This document shows positions 1 to 8,990 of a DNA stretch of 64,000 nt, piece by piece (within the stretch, counting starts at the first letter, position 1; each line of letters opens with the position of its first letter). The notes below the pieces were generated by a model, which ran no database searches, was not told the DNA's origin, and saw nothing but the letters and a program-made list of their open reading frames with translations. The translations under genes and the position numbers were made by a program. The DNA comes from Bolinopsis microptera (taxonomy: Eukaryota; Ctenophora; Tentaculata; Lobata; Bolinopsidae). The stretch is from the NCBI RefSeq assembly GCF_026151205.1, contig NC_087084.1, positions 3,628,845 to 3,692,844 of the forward strand. The letters are read 5' to 3'.

Positions 1-314
1 TATTTACACGATGCAACTGACAACTGGATTTCAATCACCAGATTTCGATAGCAGTCAGTCCCACATTCTAAAATAACGCTCCATGTTTAGCAGAACAAAT
101 GTACTTTAACACTTAATATGGATCGAATATCTATTGTAAAAATATTAAATCTGGTGTGAAACTGAAAGCGGCAATGTGGTTATAATTGCGAAAACAATTT
201 GATCAATATTTTCGATTTGAGATTATTTTACGAAAGGAAAGTCGCAGTTAAAAGTGTGGGGGTCAAATTTGGTTCTTTTGGGCCAAAGAACCATATTTAT
301 AACAGTCCATATTT
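1..314. other. No gene seen
   Basis: AT-rich sequence with no convincing coding frame, tandem repeat or RNA fold. It runs into the dispersed repeat that starts near 315. Confidence 0.5.
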
Positions 315-490
315 TTAATATGGTGAGTTTCTCATGCTGTCACATCACGTAATTGTCTTTTCAAGACTTCCGGCCTACAAGCGTTTTAGAAAAGTATAGA
401 AAGCCTGAGACGAAGCATTTTATTTGAAACCAATTATATTGTGAGACTGGAGATCGCATAAATTTGTGAAACCAACGAAGACCACAGGGG
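315..490 (+). repeat. Dispersed repeat, copy 1
   Basis: A block of about 170 bp that starts near aatatggtgagtttctcatg and ends near aaccaacgaagaccacag. It recurs almost unchanged at about 8,764-8,935 in the same orientation and at about 36,484-36,655 inverted. It has no coding potential. It may be a SINE or the terminal piece of a larger element; no tail or target duplication could be recognised. Confidence 0.6.
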
Positions 491-814
491 GGAAGCCAAG
501 GCGTATTTTAGGGTATTATGGGGAATGCCATTAATAGATTTTGGAAAGCACCCATAATAAAGTCCCCCATAATACCCCAAAATTACCCAAAATAATTATA
601 AATATTCATTGTGGGCAACAGTTTCCGTTTACACAAACCAGTTTCAGTCCATTGTTCAGTGCATGTTTTAGTCGAAATTGTAGTCTGCCTAGATAATAAA
701 TTAGATCAGGAAAAAAAATTGTTAGACTCAAGATCAACAGCCAAATTTCTGAACTGTTGCTCTGCTCATGCTTATGACTTATAGTTATTAAATTATTATA
801 TTCCCCTTTATACT

Positions 815-1500
815 CATGGATCTGGTAACATTCCCGTCTAAAACATTTTGGCCCCGGGGCCGGGTTTGAGACTTGGAATACCTAAGGAAACGATCGGAAA
901 CAAATTTTGCTTGGGTAGAAATTTTTACTATGGACTTATGGAGTATGTTGCAGTTTTGCGCAATCGACCACGCTTTTTTTGGCGCTTTTGCGACTTTGAA
1001 ATAAAACTTTGGCCTCTAGCTCTGATTAGAGTCAAAAGCCACACTTGGGTATAAAGATGTCCAGCATTATCACATTTAGGGGTGTACAGCATAAGTCCTA
1101 TGACATTAGGACATTAGTTATGAGGCTGCACCTATTTGCGCTATCGTGATAATTGCAATTACAGAACTTTATAATAGTAAGATATCTCGGCTTCTGAAGA
1201 AGCTAAAAGCTCAAAATGGACATTTAAATTTTCAAATGATCACATTTAGTCGGGTAGAACATATAATGTCAAAGTTATTAGTCATCAAATTGCTGAGTTA
1301 TTAGGCCAAAACCCATTTTTACATTGTCGCGTGTTGCGACTACAGCACTTAAAATCAAAATTACTCGGTTTCTGATTGGAGTTAGGAGCTTAGATTGGGC
1401 AGTAAAATGATCATACTGAGTGGGGTACCGGGTAAAGCCTAGTTTCAACGTCTTCAGGCATCAGGCTGTCGAGTTAATAAACCAAAAGCTTGCTAGACCA
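815..1500 (+). mobile_element. Single-arm relative of fold-back element FB1
   Basis: The start (catggatctggtaacattc, then a CCCCGGGG-type segment and ggtttgagacttgg) matches both ends of the fold-back element at about 18,417-21,585. Inside, the phrases about Ca. 170-bp units (aaaatcaaaattactcggtt, gttaggagct) recur as in FB1. Only one arm is present, so this is a truncated or solo-arm copy. The 68-codon open frame in this block looks incidental, because its residues track the repeat and not a protein family. Confidence 0.55.
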
Positions 1501-1830
1501 AAGGCTTGCAAATTTCATCATCTAGAAAAGCCAGTTTTTGTCAAAGCAACAGCTCCAGGTTGGCGTTTTCAATAATGCAACGAGAGTAATCTCCCAGCTA
1601 GGGTAGGCGAGGCTATGACATTATTATGCTAATCCCCTGGGGCTCCTAGAAGGATAGAAACCGTAAAGTGGGCGGTCAGCAATCTTCCTTGCCTTCAAAC
1701 CTTTTGTTTCACACATTTCCTGGCCTCACGAGTTCTTGGATTAGCCCAGAACACCAGATAATTTTGAACAATTTGGTTGCTCGTATACGGATCTTACAAC
1801 CACACTGAATATTCAACGCTCATTTGAGTG
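1500..1830. other. No gene seen
   Basis: Unique-looking intergenic sequence between the FB1-like copy and the 41-bp minisatellite. No coding frame or RNA fold could be supported. Confidence 0.4.
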
Positions 1831-1879
1831 GATCTAACTGGCGTCCTGGTGGATTTAATCGATCGCATTACCGTATCAT

Positions 1880-2330
1880 AGGCTACCAGTACCACGTCTC
1901 GTGTAACCCAGGATTTGGTTTAGGATCGGACACTCTTAACAACGATAGAGGAGCGGTCTACACGCTCACAGGCTACCACGTCTCGTGTAACACCAGGATT
2001 TAACACGCTCACAGGCTACCACGTCTCGTGTAACACCAGGACTTTAACACGCTCACAGGCTTCCACGTCTCGTGTAACCCCAGGAATCTAACACGCTCAT
2101 AAGCCTCCACGTCTCTTGTAACCCTACGATTTGGTTTTGGATCGGACACTCGAAACAACGATAGAGGAGCGGTCTACACGCTCACAGGCTACCACAACTC
2201 GTGTAACCCCAGGACTCTAACACGCTAACAGGCTTCCACGTCGCGTGTAACTCCAGGATTTGGTTTTGGTTCGGCCACTCAAAACAACGATAAAGGAGCT
2301 GCAGTCTACAGTGACGTTACAGGAACACTG
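1880..2330. repeat. Minisatellite, ~41-bp unit with higher-order period
   Basis: The unit reads approximately cacgctcacaggctaccacg followed by tctcgtgtaaccccaggatt. It appears at least seven times with substitutions. A longer segment (ggatcggacactcgaaacaa onward, through cgatagaggagcggtctaca) interrupts it at intervals, giving a higher-order repeat. No open frame is maintained. Confidence 0.8.
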
Positions 2331-2599
2331 CATACTCCTACGAGTGGCACGTAGCAGGCCATGACCTCCCCGAAAGTCCCAGCCTCTCCGTCTTTGACTT
2401 TAAGTTCAACCCGACGGGGTTGCACCGGGGGTGGTGGTAACAGAACTTCAAGACTCTCAGAGTCTGTTCATGTTGTCGATATCTATGATTAATATGAATA
2501 CGGTATATACCTTGGGAGTATTTCTCTCCAGCAGCAGGAGTTGGAGACATAGGAATGTGTTGTGAAAGCCACTGTAAGGAAGGCTCAGGTTCTGCCCAC

Positions 2600-2790
2600 A
2601 CTACGCCATGTGGCGACGGGCCACATGGCCCGATTCACCTAAACACACTGAGCCACTTGGCGTGAGTAGTCACGCCATGTGGCCCGTCTATCTAAACAAA
2701 CTGTGCCACTTGGCGTGGATTTAGCAAGGGGAATAGAGGCACGGATTTTAAAAATCCGTGCCTCTATTCTCTCTACTCTCGGGGAGTCAA
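2600..2790. repeat. Palindrome-rich segment with perfect 19-bp inverted repeat
   Basis: Positions 2,731-2,769 form a perfect 19-bp inverted repeat (gaatagaggcacggatttt) around a single base. Just upstream, the phrases gccatgtgg / ccacatggc and gccacttggcgtg repeat several times. This looks like the hairpin end of a non-autonomous element. No target duplication was identified. Confidence 0.6.
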
Positions 2791-2855
2791 TTGTCGCCCA
2801 CCCACTATTGTTAGTCTGATTCTGAGATTTACATGGGGATCTCATGCTTCAGTGT

Positions 2856-3045
2856 TCATTTAAAACATGAATGAAGATATGGCAGAATGACAGGCTGAGC
2901 GCCTCCCAGTAAAGTAAGATCTGTGAAAGTTAATTGCCCTAGAATTGACCCTTGCGGTACACCACATTTCACATCTAATTTTTCTGATGGTACATTGTTA
3001 AACATAACATACTGCTTAGTATAGTCAATAAAGTTTTGCATCTCA
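2856..3045 (-). pseudogene. Non-LTR reverse transcriptase remnant
   Basis: A 61-codon minus-strand frame holds a recognisable piece of a CR1/Jockey-type reverse transcriptase: the segment around VPSEKLDVKCGVPQGSILG, that is, the conserved GVPQGSILGP block that precedes the catalytic YADD/FADD motif. The rest of the enzyme is missing. Related remnants lie at 12,140-12,726 and in the right arm near 36,025-36,180. The family is known to encode RNase-like endonuclease and RT; this copy is dead. Confidence 0.7.
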
Positions 3046-3480
3046 GTCTTACAACTGTATTACTCCTAATTATTCCAAATCATAGAAATTGCAATTAACC
3101 AATCAGCTTCCACTATAAACCGATCAAACCCCAGAATCATGTTCTTGGTTATATTGACAAAGGAATACAGTTAATCACCGAAATGTAATAAATTCAGCCA
3201 GCAGCAGTTACACTAATATTTTATCATAGATACATTTAAATAGTAAAGTGTACATAAAAACAACTGCAATTGATCACAGAGTTGATTCTACTTCATTGTC
3301 TATCTCTGTTCATTTTAAGCACAAACATCTTCCAACTCCCTCTGTTGATATTGTAGATTGCCGATCCTTTCTGATACTAATTCCATATCCAATTCACCGT
3401 CATTTAAATTCTTTTTAGGCACTGAGAGCCGAAAGTTGAGAATCTTTGGTACTTTTTATCAAAGCCATAGCTCCCACAAC

Positions 3481-6400
3481 TTAAGGTCCGTTTACCGTGT
3501 CAAGGTTGATATCTCCTACCTGGTTCTTGTTGTCTCCTTCTCTTGTCAGTTCGAGGTTGATTTCTCTTATTTGGTTCTTGTTGTCTCCTTCTTCAGTCAG
3601 CTGTAGGTTGGTATCTCCTACTTGGTTATTGTTGTCATCTTCTCCAGTTACCTCCAGGTTGGTATCTTCAACTTGGTTCTTGTTGTCTTCTTCTCCAGCC
3701 AGCTCCAGGTTGGTATCTCCTACTTGGTTCTCGTTGTCTCCTTCTCCAGCTATCTCCAGGTTGGTATCTTCAACTTGGTTCTTGTTTTCTCCTTCTCCAG
3801 CCAGCTCCAGGTTGGTATCTCCTACTTGGTTGTTGTTGTCGTCTTCTCCTGTCACCTCCAGGTTGGTATCTCCTACTTGTTTCTCGTTGTCTCCTTCTCC
3901 AACAAACTCTGCTCTGGTAGGCCTTTCTCCTCCTTGTACCACTACACCATCCAGCTCCATAGTTTCACGTGGTCTTGGTCTTCTTATTCTTTCTCTGAAG
4001 ACTCTGATTGTTCTTGAGTTAGCCGTGGCGTTTCTAAATCTCTGAACAGGAAGGCTGAGGAGGTGTGTCACAGTATCATCGTAGATCAATGGATTGATTA
4101 CAGAGTTGATTGGGAGGATGATCATGGAGAACAAGCTGTACCAGGGTGTTGCATCGAGGACATCAAAGGAATGCAATACACAGATCACTATGAATGGAAT
4201 CCAGCAAAGAAAATCTGTAGTGATGATGATTGTGATTCTCATGTTCATTTTTCTATTCCGCCGTGAAATTTGTTCGTTGCCTCCTGTCTTTGTCAAACTT
4301 TTGGATGATCTGTAAGAAATAATGCCTATTACCAAATACGAAACTGTAATGAAAACGAAGCACACAAAGTTGAAAGCAAGGATTGTCCATACAAATTTCC
4401 TCTGAGGATCTTCTGCTTTGACAAAATACTTAAATAGGCAGACCCCGTCGTTCCCATAAAAGTCAACTTTTGAAATCTTTGTCGTATGGTCCTCATAACC
4501 ATAATCATGAGAATACATCTCAGACATCATTTCGTTTATCAATTTCCAATCGAGTGTTGTGTGCTTCATTCTGCCAAAATATGCTCGAAAGATGGCAAGC
4601 AGCCTCTGCTTATTCGGTGTTCCAATCAAAACCTTGAGTTGGTCTGCGTATTTCACCCCATTGACGAATAAATCCTCAAATCTGCTAATGATTGGGATAA
4701 CAGCAATGGTGATGGATGCTAGGGTCATCATAAGCAAACTTGCTACAACTTGCAGCGATTTCTTCCACGTTGCTTCTCCTGGTATGCTCATGGAATTGTA
4801 TATTCCATAAATTCTGGTGAGGCTCAATGCACACATTGCAAATAGAGATATTTAGGAGCCTATGGTGCTGAGGACACCAATTACTGAACAGTTGGTGCTT
4901 GTAATCCAACTGATCTGCTGAGTGCAGTAATCTTCTTTAAAGATTATTCCATCGTAGATTGAGATGCAAAATAGATATCCTCCCACTAGAAGATCTCCTA
5001 AAGATATAATCATGATGAGAGATCTATTCAACAGAGCCACTGTGGTTTTACATTTCTTTAGAGGTCCTGCATTTTTGACAAGGATGACTAAGTTTGCAAC
5101 GATAGCTAGAAACCCTATCACCCAGGAGAGAACTTTTAACACTGTGCCCTCAAGAATCTTTGTAGAGCACTGAGCGTTACATTCGTCAGATAAATCCATG
5201 CAGTCGTATGACCCATCACATTTGCTAGTATTTGGTATGTAAAGTCCACTTTCTTTGCATTTAAAATGATTGGAGCAGCTTTCCTCATCAGAACCATCCC
5301 CACAATCATCCACAAGGTTGCATACTTTTGAGAAGTCGATGCACTTTACTTTGTTATCACAGACAAAGTATCTGTTGGTATAGATACTACCAAATGACTT
5401 CGTAAAGAAGGCCAGATATTTATTGTTGGCTATGGTGCCAATTCTGTTGCGATATTGTCCTGGACGAACTTCATATCTGGGAATATTTCTCAATGGACAA
5501 GTAGAGTCGGTACACTTACCGATACAACTAGTGTACACATACAGCTCTCCAAACATGTGGTCACAAGTTTGAGGTTTCTTTGGAAGGATAACTGTAGTTC
5601 TGCTTTCCACTCCAAAAAAGTGATCATTCGGAAAGATAAAAGAGGCATCTGTTTTGCAAGTGTCATTGAAGTTTTGAGTGTTCTTGATCCCCTTAATGCA
5701 GTGTGAAAGATGCTTAGTCAAGGTTCTGTCGGTTGTGAGAACAGTTGTGGAAATTATTGGTGAACTACTAGACTCGGAGCAAACTTTGTTCTCGTTCCCA
5801 CAAGTTTCAACTCCATCACAGAGTTGACCGAACTCCACGTATCCAGGCTCGCCCCATAGGCAAAGATAAACGTTTTCACATATTTTGTCATTGCTGGTAA
5901 CATATCTTGACGATTGTTTGGAACCACAGGTGGGCCAAATGTCTTTTTCATCTGCGCCGCTTAAGCAATCCACTACTCCGTCTTTCAGCCAGGACAGGGG
6001 TATTGGTAATTCCTCTGCCTTTCTGATCCGTCTTTTACACTTTTGTTCTGTCTTGAAGGTGCAATCAAGATTTGTTTCGTCGCTCTTGTCGTTACAATCC
6101 TGTTTACCATCACACAGTGAGTGCTTGTGAATGGAGCAGGAGGTAGAGGTGCTAAGACACTGGTTCTCGATATTATCGTCGCACGCCTTTTCTCCCCGAC
6201 ATATCATAAATTTGGAAAAAGAGGACATATATCCGTTCATAAGACAATATCCTCCAACCTTGGCGGTATCAGAGCAGTTTGTCTGATATGGCGCATAATT
6301 CTTGCAATATAATAAATTTTCTTCCACGTCTTCCTTTCCAAAAGCATACTCCATCTGATGACATCGTGTTATATTTAGAACAGGAACTATTCCCCCTATT

Positions 6401-7408
6401 GAATGTTCACAAGTGTACTGTGTCTCGTTGGTAACAGCACAGTTCTCTTCGTCTTCTCCGCCATTGCAATCCTTAACACCATCACATATAAAGCTAGCTG
6501 GAAAGTGAAAATTCCCTATACCCCAGTAGTTGCAGCTAACACCGTAGTGGTATCCTCCACAGACAGCCTCATCCTCGCAGTCCCAATACTTGCACACTCC
6601 ATCGCAGACATCTTTGGATAATAATCTTTTTCCACTCTGCAGGGTTATCCATTTCATTGAATAATCTTCATCTGAACACCCTGACTCATCTAAAAAGGTA
6701 TTCACACAATCCTGTTGTCTGTTGCAGTGAAGACCTTTCTCTTTCATTTGATCGGTTGTCAACATCCTCCCTGACTCCAATTCACAGATATAGCTCCCAC
6801 ATAGAGTCTCTTCATTTGTTATCCTGCCCATTGTCGTCGTGCCGCAGACTTGGTAAAAGTGCTTATCTTTGGAGCACAAACCTAATGCTTTGTTGACTAA
6901 AAAATTGTGGCCGTAATAAAGATAAGTCAAGTAGAATTCTTCTGAGTTGTGGCACTTGTAGCTGGAACGCTCATTATAAGTATTATATTCATCATATTTA
7001 CATACATATTTGAGGAATCCTCGTTCTTCTTTTAAACTGCACTCTGTGAGATATTTGGTCTTGACGATTCATGCCTTTATTTAGTTAAAATAAATGTTCT
7101 AGGCTTATGATAGATGCCAAGAATTCAAATTGAGAACATTCCCTTAAATTTTAATAACCTATTCTCAATATAAAAGTGGTGTATTTTCATAAATATCAAC
7201 AGCTTGCGTTTGAAAAAGCGCCAAATTTTGAGAGATTCACCAACCTTTGGCATTTTAAAAATTTACCTTGGAATTCAGACCCATTAGACGGTTGAGGTGG
7301 TGGAGAATATTTTGTTGTATACTTGTTAATGACAGTTACGCTAGAAGCTGTACTACTCTGACCTTTTGAATACGTCCAGGTCCAAACAATCAGCAACACT
7401 AACAACAT
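3481..7408 (-). CDS. LDLa-repeat GPCR (LGR/RXFP/GRL101-like), left copy, with in-frame stop
   Basis: Two exons: 7,408-7,267 and 7,043-3,481, phase-1 intron with GT-AG ends. About 1,234 codons. Exon 1 opens with a hydrophobic signal-like stretch (MLLVLLIVWTWTYS). A long cysteine-rich ectodomain follows, with several LDLa motifs (CDGVKDCNGGEDEENC, CDGKQDCNDKSDE, CGDGSDEESC, CDGSYDCMDLSDEC). LDLa modules bind calcium and commonly act in ligand binding. The 7TM block has GPCR hallmarks: IVANLVIL in TM1, SLGDLL in TM2, LTRIYG at the DRY position, CWIP in TM6 and ILPINSVINPLIY in TM7, the last typical of LGR receptors. No leucine-rich repeats are visible, unlike RXFP and GRL101. The tail carries eight 17-residue acidic/Asn repeats. 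A TAA at 4,854-4,852 (about codon 778) interrupts TM3, so this is either a recent pseudogene or a base error. The surface-receptor role is inferred from the family; the ligand is unknown. Confidence 0.8.
3497..3925 (-). repeat. 51-bp coding minisatellite in GPCR tail (8 units)
   Basis: In the GPCR frame the unit is 17 residues, approximately VTGEDDNNNQVGDTNLE, with Asp, Glu and Asn dominating. Eight units can be read before the terminal TVNGP. The mirror copy has about thirteen. The long plus-strand open frames over this stretch (Ser/Pro/Leu-rich) are the antisense of the repeat and are not genes. Confidence 0.9.
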
Positions 7409-7905
7409 AAACCTGGTACTAAATTTGTTATAGTTAAGTAAAGTAAGAGAGAATGAATAGATATAAATAATGAAAACTAATTAGCATAAAGTTAAACCTC
7501 GCACTGAATTGGTATTATTTAAGTTAAGTTGGAGAGATCTAGTAGTCTACACCTTATACTGAATTAATTGTAGTTAAACTAGAGCCATTGCATAGTTATA
7601 AGTTATAATGAAGTAATGAAATGTGTAGAAATCGGACTGGAGTGAATACAATATCTACAAGGATCCTGGGAGTCTCTCTCAAATAGCAGGAATTATTTTT
7701 TTACTAGCTTCAAAAAGATTTTAATATTGAACTAATCCTTCAATCTTAAGTTTACTTATTACGAGAGTTTCCGGGTACGTTCCAGAATTGTGAGGCAATT
7801 ATAATATGATAACGGAGATTACAATATAGAGGTGTTACCAAACTTGTACTTTCATATCCAAGTCCTTCACACCCAGGCAAATCAATAAGCAACAAACCAA
7901 GTAAA
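7409..7905. other. 5' flank of the left GPCR gene
   Basis: AT-rich non-coding sequence directly upstream of the GPCR start and conserved in the mirror arm at about 37,370-37,868. It should contain the promoter and 5' UTR, but no TATA box or initiator at a sensible spacing could be assigned. Confidence 0.4.
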
Positions 7906-8050
7906 ATCTTGAAACCTACGAAGACCACAGCAAACTTGGATTTAGTAGTTAAAGAGAGAGAGTCTAGATGTTTGTATTGTATTCGGAACAGTCCATTGAT
8001 CCAGGAGCAGGATCTGAGCCATTGTTCTACGACCAAAGCCAGCTCTCAAT
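7905..8050 (+). repeat. Dispersed repeat block B, first copy in left arm
   Basis: The block runs from acgaagaccacagc through gagagagagtctagatgttt and gtattcggaacagtccattg to gatctgagccattg. It occurs twice in each arm: here and at 8,918-11,945 (split by the CR1-like insertion), and at about 36,365-36,500 and 37,235-37,365 in the mirror. The two copies bracket the RT remnant at 8,292-8,561, which suggests that they are ends of one old composite insertion. Confidence 0.55.
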
Positions 8051-8291
8051 ATTAAAGAGTGAGGGGCAACTGCTCCATGATCCCATACAACTGTAATAAA
8101 TTGTAAAATTATTCAAATCTTCCTAAACCCTAACCTATGACACTGGGTATGGTTATGGAACATTCCTCATTATATGTTGAATTATTTAGTTATGAGGATT
8201 TGATCCTACTTGGCCCACTAAACAGTTGCACCCTGCCCCAGGTTCTGTCTTTTGAATTAAGGTGCCCAGTTTAAGTACTTTTCAGTACTTT

Positions 8292-8561
8292 TCAGGACTT
8301 AATACACTTGGCAGCCCAGGTAAGCTTGATATCTATAACAACAACTAATAATTTGGTATCCTTGACTTTAGAAATAGCCATACCATTGATGAATATTGAT
8401 CTAGACTCATCTAGCGGGTGCCGGGTTATCAAATGGTCTGATTCATGTACAAATCTCATTATATTCAGAGGCAGGTTCAAAATGGATTTAACAAAATTTG
8501 GACATGTTGACATATGGAGTAGATTACATTTAAGGTAATTCAAGGCATGTTTAAGCGCCAA
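8292..8561 (-). pseudogene. Non-LTR RT C-terminal remnant, left arm
   Basis: The 89-codon minus-strand frame contains INGMAISKVKDTKLL and IDIKLTWAAK. This is the connection region after the RT palm in CR1/Jockey-type elements, where the usual form is like VKYLGVxIDxxLTW. No catalytic motif is present. The mirror copy is at 36,722-36,982. Confidence 0.65.
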
Positions 8562-8763
8562 GTTGACTTTTTGGTATGTTGCTTATATTATATATACTTG
8601 TCCATGCACCACTCCGGGATGTATTAACATAAAATATCCACACAAGTGTTTTAGCCCTCCGGATGGATATAGATATACCGCACGGAGGTATATATCCACG
8701 TTCGGAAGCTTTTAGATCACAAGTTTATCTTTAGTAATTAATGTAATTGAATAAATATTATTG

Positions 8764-8935
8764 AATATGGTGAATTTCTCATGCTGTCAGGTCACGCAAT
8801 TGTTTTTCCAAGACTTCCGGCCTACAAGCGTTTTAGAAAAGTATAGAAAGCCTGAGACGAAGCATTTTATTTGAAACCACCTATATTGTGAGACTGAAGA
8901 TCGCATAAATTTGTGAAACCAACGAAGACCACAGC
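8764..8935 (+). repeat. Dispersed repeat, copy 2
   Basis: Near-identical to 315-490, from atggtgaatttctcatgctg to accaacgaagaccacag. It directly abuts block B and the CR1-like insertion. Confidence 0.6.
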
Positions 8936-8990
8936 TGACAGCAAGCTTAGATTTAGTAGTTTGTAAGTTTGGAGAGAGAGTCTAGATGTT

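Noticed and set aside
848-1054. Small 68-codon gene
   Set aside because: The frame lies inside a copy of the FB1 repeat. The equivalent positions in FB1 do not keep it open at the protein level.
3497-4045. Long plus-strand Ser/Pro/Leu-rich frame opposite the GPCR tail
   Set aside because: It is the antisense of a 51-bp coding repeat, where every frame stays open because the unit length is a multiple of three. The mirror frame at 41,245-42,036 has the same cause.
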